Shown here: piece by piece, positions 38,541-49,230 of the stretch
Layout of the letters: the number at the start of each line of letters is the position of its first letter
How positions within the stretch are numbered: the stretch's first letter is position 1
Assembly (NCBI GenBank): GCA_014529385.2
Contig: CM043960.1
Span: 40,406,781 to 40,470,780, forward strand
DNA: 64,000 nt
Source: Adiantum capillus-veneris
Lineage: Eukaryota; Streptophyta; Polypodiopsida; Polypodiales; Pteridaceae
Reading direction: 5' to 3'
Made by a program: the position numbers and the translations under genes
Notes under the pieces: generated by a model
The model's database searches: none
Seen by the model: the letters and a program-made list of their open reading frames with translations, nothing else
Told to the model about the DNA's origin: nothing

Positions 38541-38887
38541 GGTCACGTCCTCCCGGGCTTAGTCGCCAGCTGCTCCAGCACACGCCTGCTCACTTTCTCC
38601 GATTTCAGTGAGCTTTGGCAAGCGTTCGCAGGTCGACAAATATTTTGGGCGAGCTCGAAGAGCTCGGTCTGCTCAGAATTTTGATTTGGGCTCATTTCGG
38701 CCTCCGTTTCCACTACGGGCAGTACTGCACAAGCTATTTCGTCATTTTGTGCAGATTTTCTGTCAGTGCCGTTTTTTGCATAACAGGTGCCTTATAGTCT
38801 TCTACGGTTTGTGCTATATAGCACAAGTTGTTCCCGCTCCATTTCTCCTATTTTCGGGCAGTTTTCACATCAGGTGCAGCATTTACC

Positions 38888-41800
38888 ATGGCTGACAACA
38901 ACAACACAGATGTGTTCAAGATGTTTGCTGCTGAGGACAGGTTGGATGGGGACAACTACCCTATGTGGGCTTATATGATGCAACACGTTCTTGTGTCAAA
39001 AGGTGTCTGGAACATTGTACAGGGCATTGATGTACGTCCTGGTTCTGAAGATGTAGGCGATATTGAGGATGTTGCAGGTCTTGCTGCAAGGATTGCAGCT
39101 GTTAGAGTTGTTTTGCCTACAGCAGAACAAGCTCGTTGGGATGTTAAGGATGCGCAGGCTCATGCATTGATTGCGTTGTCTGTGAAGCGCACCATTATTC
39201 CTCACATCCGTTCAGCAAAATCTGCAAAACAGGCTTGGGATATTCTAGCAGGTCTTTATGCAAGCCGCAATGAGGCTAAAATTGCTTTGCTGCGTAAAGA
39301 GCTAGAGTCGAAGATTATGCATGAGGAAGATGATATGGACACTTTCCTTGCTAGTGTCAAGGATATCAATGAGCAACTCATTTCTGCAGGTGAAGTCATT
39401 TCTGACAGTTCCCTTGTGCAGACTGTTCTTGATGCCTTACCAGATTCCTACCAGACTTTCGCTAGTACTTGGAGACTGATGACCCAAGGAAATCCTGAAG
39501 TTGTCAAGTTTGATGCATTATGCACATTGCTGTTGCAAGAGTCACTTTCTAGAAAAAACAGGACTAGGCAGCGTGCAGTTGAACAGGCTTTTATTGCTTC
39601 TCAAAGAAAGGGTGGTAACAGTAATGCAGCCACTTCTTATGGTTCTGCTGCGAGTGGCAAAATTTCTGTTCCTAATGCTTCTGCTGGCAGCACTTCGTCT
39701 GGCAATTCTGGTGATAAGGGCAAAAAGAAAATGCGTTGCCATTATTGTAAAGCCAATGATCACTTGATCAAGTCGTGTCCTAAGTTGAAGGCCAAAGAGG
39801 CTAAGAAGAAAGAGGGTGGTTCCACTGCAAATGCTGGTTCCACTACAAATGCAGCCATTGTTGAGTCTTCTGTGAAAGGAGATTGTGATGCTGATGTTGA
39901 TGCAGAATGGGCTTTTAGCGCAGAGTGCACGTACAATCCTGCTGTCCATGATGCATGCTTGTCAGTTGCTGCAGATTCACATGTGTGGTATTTCGACAGT
40001 GGTGCTACAAAGCACATTACCTCACATCGTGAATTGTTTACCTCTCTCGAGTCTGTCCCTCATGGGAATTCAGTCACTTGTGCCAACAACGCCTCTTATC
40101 CAGTTCAGGGAGTTGGAAAGATTGTGCTCACTGCTGCTAATGGCAGTTCCTTCACACTTGTTGATGCACTTTATGTACCTGGGATCAAGAAGAATCTATT
40201 GTCTGTATCCGCACTTGCTAGACTTGGACTTGTAGTCAAATTTGTGGATGACAGATGTACAGTTCATGATCTCAGTTTTGGTGATGAAATTGTTGCATCT
40301 GGGCTTTTGTGCCGTGGGCTGTATAAGCTCACTTTGTATGACAAGTGTGGACAAAATTTTGCAAATGCTGTTGCAGATTCAAGGGCTATTTCAGATGCAA
40401 AACTTTGGCATGCACGTTTTGGTCATCTGAATTTTGCCAGTTTGCTGCGTTTGCAGAAATCTGATATGGTTGCTTCTTTGCCGCCTCTTGAAGCACCTAT
40501 CAAACATGTTTGTGAAGGCTGTATTCTGGGTAAAATGCAGCGTTCTAAGTTTCCAAAGGATGGTTCAGTTAGGGCCACATGCAGGTTGCAACTTGTGCAT
40601 AGTGATGTTTGTGGGCCCATGCAAACTCCGTCCTTGGGCAATTACCTGTACTTCGTGACTTTCATTGATGATTACTCCAGGCATGCATGGGTATTTCCGC
40701 TTAAAGCAAAGTCCGAAGTTTTTATGTGCTTCAAACAATTTTTGGCTATGGCTGAAAATGTCTCAAAATGTACTATGGGCACCCTCCGTTCCGATCGAGG
40801 GGGGGAGTATATGTCTCATGAATTTAATGCATTTCTGGCTAGTCGTGGGATAAAACACCAATGTACAGTGCCTTATACACCTCAGCAAAATGGTGTTGCT
40901 GAGAGGAAAAACAGGTCACTAACGGAAATGGCACGATGTATGGTCAAAAGTCAAGCTTTGCCGCATTCTTTTTGGCTTGAGGCCATCATGTGTGCCACTT
41001 ATGTACTTAACAGGTGTCCTACGAAAGCTTTGCAGTCTATTACTCCATATGAAGCATGGCATGATAGAAAACCTTCTATTGAGCACATGCGTGTTTTTGG
41101 CTGTTTGGCATATGCTTTGGTGCCACAAGTGCAGCGCAGAAAATTGGATGATAAGGCTGTCAAATGTATTTTTGTTGGTTATAGTGCTGAAAGCAAAGGT
41201 TACAGGTTGTATCATCCGCAAACAAAACGTATTTTGGTTTCACGGGATGTAGTGTTTGTGGAAGATTCTGTTCAACCCTTGCTGTCATGTACTAGAGACA
41301 GTAATGTAAGCTCACAGGACATTTATGACACTTTGTTGCCTCTTTTCAGTGGTGGAAATACGAATGTAAGTTCCAATGAGGCAAATGTACAGCCTATGGG
41401 GGTTTCTGAAAATGTTTTAGAACAGCCTATTACTGATGCAGATGTACATGATGTACTTGATGAGGAAAGGGCTGAAAATGAGCAGGCTAGAGGTATGCCA
41501 AAATGGCTGGTGCACACTTTGCGTGACAGTAAATTGGATGCACCTTTATCTAGTCGTACTCGTTCAGGCTCTCGCCATGCATCTTATGCATCAGATTGTT
41601 ATGCTTTGGCTGTGTCTAGTTTACATGATGTTGAGGAGCCTCTGTCTTTTGATGAAGCACATAATTCAGAAAATTGGATTGCTGCCATGAAATCAGAATA
41701 TGATGCACTTATAGAGAATGACACATGGACTTTATGTGATTTGCCTCCTGGCAAAAAGGCCATTGGTACGAAGTGGGTTTACAAGTTGAAACGCAAGCCG

Positions 41801-43174
41801 GATGGTGAGATCGATCGCCATAAGGCTCGACTTGTTGCAAAGGGTTATGCACAACAAAAAGGCATAGATTATGAAGAGACTTTTGCTCCCACTTGTCGTA
41901 TGACTACTGTGCGTTTTCTATGTGCATTGGCAGCTCATTTTGGTTGGGATGTACATCAATCAGACATTGTTACTGCTTTCTTGAATGGTGACATATTTGA
42001 GGAAGTTTATGTAACGCAGCCTCGCGGTTTTGTCATAAAAGGACAAGAGGACAAAGTGTGCAAATGTAAGAAGGCTTTGTATGGGTTGAAGCAATCTCCT
42101 CGTGCTTGGTATGAGAAAGCTGACACTCATTTGGTTAAACGAGGCTTTCGTAACAGTCCAACAGAAAGCACATTGTATGTAAAGCGTGAGGATGATGTAT
42201 TTCTCATTGTGGTTCTTTATGTTGATGATTTGCTAATCACTGGACCAAATGAGAGACATATTGCTGAATTTAAGGCTGATTTGAATGCTACTTTCAAGAT
42301 GAAAGATTTGGGGCTGTTGCATCATTACTTGGGTATACAGTTTAAGCAGTGTGATGGTGGTATTGCCTTGTGTCAGAAAAGTTACATAGAGACATTGCTA
42401 TGTAAGTTTGGACTTGAGGATTGCAAACCTATTGCCACTCCCATGGAAACAGGTTTGAAGTTGAGTCTACATGATGCTGGCGATCCTGCTGATGTCACTC
42501 TTTACCAAACTGCTGTTGGCTGCCTCATTTATGTATGCAACACGAGGCCAGATATTCAGTTTGCAGTCTCGCAGGTCAGCAGATTTATGCATAGCCCAGG
42601 GTCTAAGCATTGGCAGGCTGTCAAGAGGATTTTCCGCTACCTTAGTGGCACTTTACATCTTGGCTTGTTTTATCCCAAGGGGGGATCATTGCCGCCAGAC
42701 TTACATGCTTTTTCGGACTCAGATTGGGCTGGTTGTTTTGACACGCGAGTGTCCACAAGTGGTTTTTGTTTCATGCTTGGCAGTTCATGTATATCATGGT
42801 TGAGCAAGAAGCAACCTACTGTGGCCACTTCGAGTTGTGAGGCTGAGTACAGGGCAGTCTTCACAGCTACGGTTGAGTGTGTATGGCTCAGACGCCTTAT
42901 GGCTGACTTGGGTGTTGGACAGGACACTGCCAACACTATCTACACTGACAGTCAGAGCGCATTGGCAGTTGCGAGGAACCCAGTTTTTCATGCTCGCACA
43001 AAGCACATTGAGGTGCATTACCACTATGTCAGGGAGAGGCTCTCAGCAGGAGAGATCAGCTTGGCTTATGTGCCAACACAGGACAACCTTGCAGATCTTT
43101 TCACAAAGGCATTGTCTCGTGAGAAGCTTGAAGCTTTCCGCAAAGCTTTGGGCTTACTCCCCTTTGTGGACTGA
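38888..43174 (+). CDS. copia Gag-Pol polyprotein, 1428 aa
   Basis: A single open frame encodes all functions, with domains in copia order (protease, integrase, RT, RNase H). Gag begins MADNNNTDVFKMFAAEDRLD and has a CX2CX4HX4C zinc knuckle (C284, C287, H292, C297). Protease has DSGATKHIT (D370). A pre-integrase His/Cys zinc region lies at about 508-555. The integrase catalytic triad is D573, D636, E672, the last two 35 residues apart. RT has YVDD at 1111-1114. RNase H has SDSDW (D1277) and EAEYRA, and the C-terminus is DLFTKALSREKLEAF. I chose the ATG at 38888 because its context (TTTACCATGGC) is strong and the sequence resembles copia Gag starts; an in-frame ATG 60 bp upstream adds 20 unlikely residues. 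All catalytic residues I can locate are present. Confidence 0.96.
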   Translation: MADNNNTDVFKMFAAEDRLDGDNYPMWAYMMQHVLVSKGVWNIVQGIDVRPGSEDVGDIEDVAGLAARIAAVRVVLPTAEQARWDVKDAQAHALIALSVKRTIIPHIRSAKSAKQAWDILAGLYASRNEAKIALLRKELESKIMHEEDDMDTFLASVKDINEQLISAGEVISDSSLVQTVLDALPDSYQTFASTWRLMTQGNPEVVKFDALCTLLLQESLSRKNRTRQRAVEQAFIASQRKGGNSNAATSYGSAASGKISVPNASAGSTSSGNSGDKGKKKMRCHYCKANDHLIKSCPKLKAKEAKKKEGGSTANAGSTTNAAIVESSVKGDCDADVDAEWAFSAECTYNPAVHDACLSVAADSHVWYFDSGATKHITSHRELFTSLESVPHGNSVTCANNASYPVQGVGKIVLTAANGSSFTLVDALYVPGIKKNLLSVSALARLGLVVKFVDDRCTVHDLSFGDEIVASGLLCRGLYKLTLYDKCGQNFANAVADSRAISDAKLWHARFGHLNFASLLRLQKSDMVASLPPLEAPIKHVCEGCILGKMQRSKFPKDGSVRATCRLQLVHSDVCGPMQTPSLGNYLYFVTFIDDYSRHAWVFPLKAKSEVFMCFKQFLAMAENVSKCTMGTLRSDRGGEYMSHEFNAFLASRGIKHQCTVPYTPQQNGVAERKNRSLTEMARCMVKSQALPHSFWLEAIMCATYVLNRCPTKALQSITPYEAWHDRKPSIEHMRVFGCLAYALVPQVQRRKLDDKAVKCIFVGYSAESKGYRLYHPQTKRILVSRDVVFVEDSVQPLLSCTRDSNVSSQDIYDTLLPLFSGGNTNVSSNEANVQPMGVSENVLEQPITDADVHDVLDEERAENEQARGMPKWLVHTLRDSKLDAPLSSRTRSGSRHASYASDCYALAVSSLHDVEEPLSFDEAHNSENWIAAMKSEYDALIENDTWTLCDLPPGKKAIGTKWVYKLKRKPDGEIDRHKARLVAKGYAQQKGIDYEETFAPTCRMTTVRFLCALAAHFGWDVHQSDIVTAFLNGDIFEEVYVTQPRGFVIKGQEDKVCKCKKALYGLKQSPRAWYEKADTHLVKRGFRNSPTESTLYVKREDDVFLIVVLYVDDLLITGPNERHIAEFKADLNATFKMKDLGLLHHYLGIQFKQCDGGIALCQKSYIETLLCKFGLEDCKPIATPMETGLKLSLHDAGDPADVTLYQTAVGCLIYVCNTRPDIQFAVSQVSRFMHSPGSKHWQAVKRIFRYLSGTLHLGLFYPKGGSLPPDLHAFSDSDWAGCFDTRVSTSGFCFMLGSSCISWLSKKQPTVATSSCEAEYRAVFTATVECVWLRRLMADLGVGQDTANTIYTDSQSALAVARNPVFHARTKHIEVHYHYVRERLSAGEISLAYVPTQDNLADLFTKALSREKLEAFRKALGLLPFVD

Positions 43175-43240
43175 TCCTGTCCTCAGGGCATGGCACTTCC
43201 CTTTACTCATGTGCCAGCTCTCGTTCACCGCATCACTCCA

Positions 43241-43249
43241 GGGGGGATT
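43241..43249 (+). promoter_or_regulatory. copia polypurine tract
   Basis: GGGGGGATT immediately before the 3' LTR, the usual plus-strand primer site. Confidence 0.85.
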
Positions 43250-43476
43250 TGTTACCATATACATGTGGTAGTGATGTGTGTGAACACACTAGGACCGCCG
43301 GGGCATTTTTTCCCTCTTTAGGAGGTTTTTTCCCCCGTGCATTGTATATACGCCCATCACTCTAGGGCTATCTATCTTTCCATTGCACACTAAGTAATAC
43401 ACTCTCTATTGTGTGCCTTGAGCTTCCTTCGTCTTCTCCAAGCTGTGTGTGTTTCTCTGCAACCCTAATTCCAACA
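43250..43476 (+). repeat. copia 3' LTR
   Basis: 227 bp, base-for-base the same as the 5' LTR in my reading, followed by the AACTG duplication. Confidence 0.96.
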
Positions 43477-43481
43477 AACTG

Positions 43482-44256
43482 ATGAGTTGGATGAACACTT
43501 AGCTACCTCCGAAGATTCGGGATTCGAAAAAGAACATACGAGAGCTCAACTACTCTTAAGGGGAAGGGAGGAAAAGTTTTTTGACTTTCCAAACCAGAAA
43601 TCAAGAAGACAAAAATGGTATAGAAGAAAGAGGGACACTAAAATAGTGAAAGCACGACCTATGCCATCAGTCTCCAGTAAAACTCAATTCTTGATGCAAA
43701 TAGATGCTAAAGATTGTGTCAAGGACAAATTAACTGGCAGATATCCCTCGAACAGAAACTCAAAAATGTCCCAGACATCGAGAAAAACAAGGAAGGGTAC
43801 TCAAGAAGAACATCAAGATAAAAAAACCACTCATGACCAGAGTCGAGTGGAAAAAGAAATATCAAGAGTTGAAAAAAACTCTAAAGGAGATATACACCAC
43901 CGAAATGGAAACCACAGAAGAGGATGGTAAGGATGTAATGCATGTTCCATCCCATTACAAAAAGTATACTCTCCAAGATTGGAAAATCATAATCGAACAA
44001 CCTGTTAGGGAACTACGAAAACAAGGCGAGTCTTACGAAGGACCTGAAAACGCTAAAAGGGTAGACTTGGCTGAACCGGGAGAAGAGCCTATGCCGGCTT
44101 ACATTGCAAATGACCCAACACAAGAAGAAGAAAAGATTTTGTTCAGTTTGCTAAAGGAATATCGGGATATCTTTGCTTGGTCTTACAAAGATCTCAAGGG
44201 TGTTGATCCAGAAATCTGCCAACATACCATACCCATGAGAGAAGATAAAACCAAGT
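43482..44256 (+). pseudogene. G1 linker and RT N-terminal lead-in
   Basis: Coding sense resumes after the copia insertion (43487-43930) with a very basic segment, then shifts to a frame (43833-44258) ending in the conserved lead-in to RT: AEPGEEPMPAYIANDP, YRDIFAWSYKDLKGVDPEICQH. A TAG stop at 44256-44258 and a frame change separate it from the RT core. The same lead-in is found in G2 at 18780-18890. Confidence 0.7.
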
Positions 44257-45522
44257 AGACAGAGACCATACACTTATAACAAAACATTTTCCAGAAAGAT
44301 CAAAGAAGAGATTGAAAAACTTAAGGAAGATGAATTCATTTACAAAATTGAACATACCGATTGGGTGTCCCCAATTGTGGTAGTACCTAAGAAGAATGGG
44401 AAATTACAAGTGTGCGTTAATCTCAAAAAAGTGAATGCAGCTACCATTAGAGACAACTTTCCTCTTTCGATAACTGAGCATGTTTTAGAACGAGTGGAAA
44501 GAAAAGAACCTTACAGCTTCTTAGATGGCTTTGCGGGATACAATCAACTTTTGGTTGACCCAAAAGATCAGCACAAAACTGCTTTTGCAACAGAATGGGG
44601 TATATTTGCCTATCGGGTTATGCCATTTGGGTTAACTAATGCTTCAGCCACATTTCAGAGATTGATGAGCCATGCTTTCAAAGAGTATCTTCGGAAATTC
44701 TTGGAAGTATACATGGATGATTTATGCGTACATTCATCAATCCGAGCTGATCATTTTGAACACCTCAAAAAGGTATTGGAGAAATGTAGACTTTACAGGA
44801 TTTGCTTAAACCCGAAAAAGTGCACATTCATGGGAAGACAAGGGAAAATTCTTGGACATATAGTGTCTAAAAATGGCATAGCTACCGATATTGAAAAGAT
44901 TCATGTCATTGTTGATTTGCCTAGACCAACAACAGTCAAAGGGGTACAAACCTTCATGGAACATTGTGGATATTACCGACGGTTCATCTACATGTATGCT
45001 ATAATTGCAAAACCCATGTATAACTTGATTACGCACTTTGAATGGATCGAGGCATGTGAAGAATCCTTCATGAATCTTAAGCAAGTTCTCACTTCAGCTC
45101 CAATATTGAAAGCACCCGATTGGGATAAGGTATTCCACGTACACATAGATGCTTCAAACTTTGCTATTGGTTGTATACTAGCCCAACCAGGAGATGGGAA
45201 ATTTGACTTTCCTAATTCTTATGCTAGCCGACAATTGAATATGGCAGAAAACAATTACACCACCACTGAAAGAGAAGGACTAGGAATGATCTATGCCGTT
45301 AAAAAGTATAGACATTACCTATTGGCCAACAAGTTTGTGTTCTTTGTGGACCACCAAGCCTTGTTATATTTGGTCAACAAGCCATGCAGCACAGGAAGAA
45401 TAGTGAGATGGTTCATCATTCTTCTCAAATTTGATTTTACTGTGGTTGTTAAAAAAGACACTACACATCAACGAGCAGATCATTGTTCAGGATTGTGTCA
45501 AGGGAATCACCTAAAGGGGTAG
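44257..45522 (+). pseudogene. G1 reverse transcriptase and RNase H
   Basis: One open frame from RQRPYTYNK (44257), with no internal stop but lacking its own start. RT blocks: WVSPIVVVPKKNGKLQVCVN, FLDGFAGYNQLLVDPKDQHK, VMPFGLTNASATFQRLM, and the active site YMDD at 44710-44721. The connection has GYYRRFI. RNase H begins at about 45140 (HIDASNFAIGCILAQ), continues with TTTEREGLGMIYAVKKYRHY and ends near RADHCSGL. The catalytic Asp pair of RT and the first RNase H Asp are present. This is the best preserved part of G1. It copies RNA to DNA and removes the RNA strand in the intact element. Confidence 0.88.
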
Positions 45523-45539
45523 ATGATGATCTACGAGAT

Positions 45540-47235
45540 GCCTATTTGTTCTCCGTGGAAATGATACCTAGATGGGCAGAAAAAATTGTGTCATTAATGA
45601 CAATAGCTCAAGTGGATTCACCACTTCCTATCATAGTTGATTTAATCGAGCAATTGGCTACATATCAATTACTAGCGGGGAGGCTATATAAGAGAAATCG
45701 AGACGGAATATTGCTTTGATGCATTAATCGTGAAGAAAGAGATCAATACTTAAGTCAAGCACATGTCACCATAGTAGGACTTCACTTTGCAAAAGACCAA
45801 ACTATGCAACGAATCTTAAGACTTGGAGTATTTTGGCCGACTATGAGGAAAGATGTTCGATCTTTTGTAAGAGATTTCCCTCAATGTCAGAAACAACAAC
45901 CCATTCCTCATGTACATTGTTTCAAATGTCACATGTTCCTAAGTGGAGTAACTATCTGGTTACTTACTTATCAAGACGAACATTTCCTGAGGATATGAGT
46001 AAACGTTGTCAAAGAGCAATTGAAACGGAGGCAAGAGACTATGCTCTTATTGGGAACCAATTGTATCAGAGAGGTAAGGATCAACATTTGCGTCTTTGTG
46101 CAAATGAAAACGAGTATATTCCGATTATAGAACAAGCACATGTTGGATTAGCTAGAGGTCACTTTTCTAGTGAGACCACCGCAAGAGCAATCTTGATGGC
46201 AGGCATATGGTGGCCAACACTTTTTGCAGACGCCAAAGAATATGTTCGAAGGTGTGATGCTTGTGAACGAGCAAAAATGTTGACACGGGTAGACAGTATG
46301 TCCTTAAGACCAATGATGGGGGCTAGAGCCTTCGCAAAATGGGGTATAGATTTTTTTGGACCGATACAGCCACCTGCTTATAGAACCCAAGCTCAATATA
46401 TCATTCTAGCTACGGACTATTTGACCAAATGGCCGAGACTAAAGCAACTCAAAAGAATGATGCCATAACCGTTGCTGCATTCTTATATGAGTATGTATTC
46501 GTAAGGTATGGACTACCAATAGAGATTGTCAGTGATCGGGGAACTCATTTCCTCAATGAGGTAATAGAGTATTTGCTCAATGAGTTTATGGTTATCCATA
46601 ACAAATCAGCTCCCTATCACCCACAAGCAAACGGACAAGCTGAGCATACGAATAAAATTCTTAGCTCGGTACTGACCAAAGTGGTTAGTTTAGGAAGGAC
46701 CGACTGGGAAATGAATCTCCATGCAGCTCTATGGGCTTATCGAGTTTCATTCAAAACAGCTTTAAATGCTACACCCTTTAACCTTGTTTATGGTCTTGAT
46801 GCCATACTGCCAATAGAATTTCTATTGTCGACCTTAAGGGTAGCACAGACTCTTGAGTGGACTGGACATGAATTGTCAGAAAGACTTGAAGATTTGGAAA
46901 AGCTAGACGAGCAAAGGCTAACTGTTGTAGCTCATATCTATGCACAAAGGAGGAAACAAAAAGAGTTTTTTGGTTCCCACTTAATCACCAAAATTTTCAA
47001 GAAAGGGGACTTGGTTCTAATCTATTCCCTTAAGCAACACATTCCCAAGTTTAAGAAAAAAGGAAATGGACCATTTATCATTGAAGATGTATCTCCAAGT
47101 GGAGCAGTAAAATTGTCAACATAAATGGTGAATCAATGGCTAATTGGATTAGTGGATGTCGTTTAAAGAAATACAATTTGCCACTAACAAATGAATTGCT
47201 AGAGAGAATGCAGGCAGCCAAACAAAGGAAGATGA
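45540..47235 (+). pseudogene. G1 integrase with two zinc-binding modules
   Basis: A first N-terminal module (about 45640-45900) has LLAGRLYKRNRDGILL, a His pair and GVFWPTMRKDVRSFV, but Asp replaces the first Cys of the CxxC pair (DFPQC). A second, complete module follows (46010-46275) with LIGNQLYQRG, HVGLARGH, GIWWPTL and CDAC. A single catalytic core follows: D at 46349 (WGIDFFGP), D at 46534 (VSDRGTH) and E at 46642 (AEHTNK), the last two 35 residues apart. The C-terminal part has GPFIIEDVSPSGAVKL and MANWISGCRLKKY. Frame changes occur near 45720, 45950, 46430 and 47122. The enzyme would insert the DNA copy; this copy is broken. Confidence 0.82.
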
Positions 47236-48467
47236 AGCGACATCAGGTTATTGACGAAGCCCAAGAGGAAGATAGACTTCGGGTGCTCAAGTGTAAAGCT
47301 GCTCTCAAGAATCAACAAATACCGATTCCCATCAACACTTTAAGACGAGATGATCGACAATGGGAATTACCTAATGATGCAGTTTCAACAAATGACGACT
47401 GGTTAGATGGAATGGATCTCCGCATCAAAGTACGACTCAACACCAATGCTTTGGTAGACATAGGAGCTAGAGTAAATGCAGTCAGTTATTCCACATACAA
47501 GAAAGAAACAAGTCAAGCATTGACCGCAGGAATAACGACAATCAAAGGATGCAACAAGAAACCAACTCCAACATTGAGAGTAATCAGCTTGAACGTGGTA
47601 GTACACGGATGCTCATGTCCGCATCAGTTTATATGCTTGCCAGATGAACACATGAATGAGATGATGATTCTTGGCATTCCTTGGATGCGTACATACAAAG
47701 CAGTACCAGATTGGGATACAAATCAGCTAAAGCTATCACTTAGGGGAGGGCAACTCATTGTTCCTATTGCACCTAGCAAAGAGGAATGGAAAAGATGCAA
47801 TCAGAGTACCACTCCACGAAATAAATCTTCTCCATCCCCTCGACAAACAAATGCTACAAGTAGCATGCAAGGAGTCAGGCAAATTTGGGTACCAAAGGCA
47901 CAACTTGTAGATAAACCAAATCAGATCTAGGTGCCTAAGATTTCACCAAATAAACCGAAGACGGTTCCAAGGATTCAAGCACAGAATCGAGCATCTATGA
48001 ATAAGGAACCTACCATGAAAAAGGTTTGGAAGAAAAAGGAGCACTTATCTTCTCCACACAACGTGAAAACAATCAAACAGTGGCCAGTTAAATCTAAACA
48101 GACTCTCAAGAACCATGCACCAAGCAGACCGAGCTACCAGTGGCGAGAAAAAGCTCGACAATCGTCTAAAATGCTCCCCACATCTCAAGCAATCAGCATG
48201 CTTAAACACCCTGATGGTACTATCAAACAGAGAGCACAAAGGCTACAGGATTTGCTCTTTGGAAGACATCAACAGCAAAGCTCGACAACGGAAACCCTTG
48301 AGTTAATTACTCAAGACCCAGCTCTTGCACACCATATTGAGTTGAATTGCATTGATCTTCATATCATGGTAGAGCCAATCACGGCTATGCATAGACACAA
48401 TTGTTCAACTGATGCACACAGTCGTCCCGGAGAACGCCATCTAGGAGGGGTGGAAGGATACTACTAA
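47236..48467 (+). pseudogene. post-integrase protease-like region of G1
   Basis: The integrase C-terminal frame (open from 47136) continues far beyond the usual end of Pol. At about 47400-47740 it shows a retropepsin-like pattern: KVRLNTNALVDIGARVNAVS (D-I-G-A where D-S/T-G-A is usual), a middle ending VVVHGCSCPHQFICLP, and the C-terminal signature MILGIPWMRTYKAVPDW. A basic tail with WVPK follows. One in-frame TAG lies at 47928-47930, after which the same frame runs to 48467. No family assignment can be made for the tail. This is a second aspartic-protease-like fold, possibly non-catalytic. It is separate from the canonical protease at 37284-38029. Confidence 0.65.
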
Positions 48468-49230
48468 ATACTAAGTAATTAAGGGCAATGTTTGAAGAGG
48501 GAGGAAAAAGTTTTGTGTTAACGTGTGATTTTTGTAAAATTACCTAGTAATTCCCTTATAATTCATCAACTGGGGAAAAGTCACTGATAATATCTTCCCA
48601 ATGAGTGTAAATAGTGTATATAATATCAGAAAATCATCAAAAATAGACCTTTTTTGTGTATTCTTCATCATTTTTGTTGAAAAGAAGGCTTAAAAATGGA
48701 GAAATCCAACAAAAAACAATAAAGCTGTGTTTTTCAAGGGATTTTCTTAATTATTGGATTTTCACTTTGCTTTTTTGAGCATTTTTCTATTTTCTTTGAT
48801 TTTTTCCAATAAAAAGGTCAAAAATTAATAATAATTAGCAGGAAAGCTCATATGGAAAAACGAAAGATACGATGGTGATCAGAAAGACAAGGCGGACAAG
48901 CACAAAAATTTTCAACAAAATCAGAAGATGGAAGCGGGAAGCCTAAATTAGGTGGTCAGGCCTACTTCTGCAAAATTTTTGCAGAATGAGCTACAGGAAT
49001 CCAATTTGGAAAATTTTTGAGCCTAACATAGATGTCACGGCCTAATAGGACTAACGGGGGAATCTAGGGAAATTTGGTTTGGGAAGTCCGGGTATAGATA
49101 GCCAGAGTAGGCTAAAACCACCTCATTTCCACTTGGAGCTTTGCAGAGAGAGCATTTCGGCTTCTTTCGCGCGTCATTTCCGGAGCCTACAGTTGACCTT
49201 TTCCACCGTTGTCTCACACGAGACATGAGG
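48468..49230 (+). other. noncoding spacer between Pol and the 3' unit
   Basis: AT-rich, without a defensible frame. GTGTATATAAT near 48615 could be a TATA element for a separate 3' transcript. The last 100 bp is richer in G+C and ends at a donor consensus. Confidence 0.4.

Larger units (their letters stand above)
38299..43476 (+). mobile_element. intact Ty1/copia retrotransposon, 5178 bp
   Basis: Complete structure: 227-bp LTRs with no difference I can find between them, TG/CA ends, AACTG target duplication, tRNA-Met primer site, one open gag-pol frame and a polypurine tract. It sits in the G1 linker between protease and RT. Identical LTRs and an open frame imply a very recent insertion, so the element or a sister copy may still be mobile. 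Confidence 0.97.

Noticed and set aside
38828-38887. Upstream in-frame ATG for the copia polyprotein
   Set aside because: It adds 20 residues unlike copia Gag, and the ATG at 38888 has better context and begins a recognisable Gag.
39542-39949. Antisense frames within the copia element
   Set aside because: They are shadows of the intact polyprotein; none contains a known domain.
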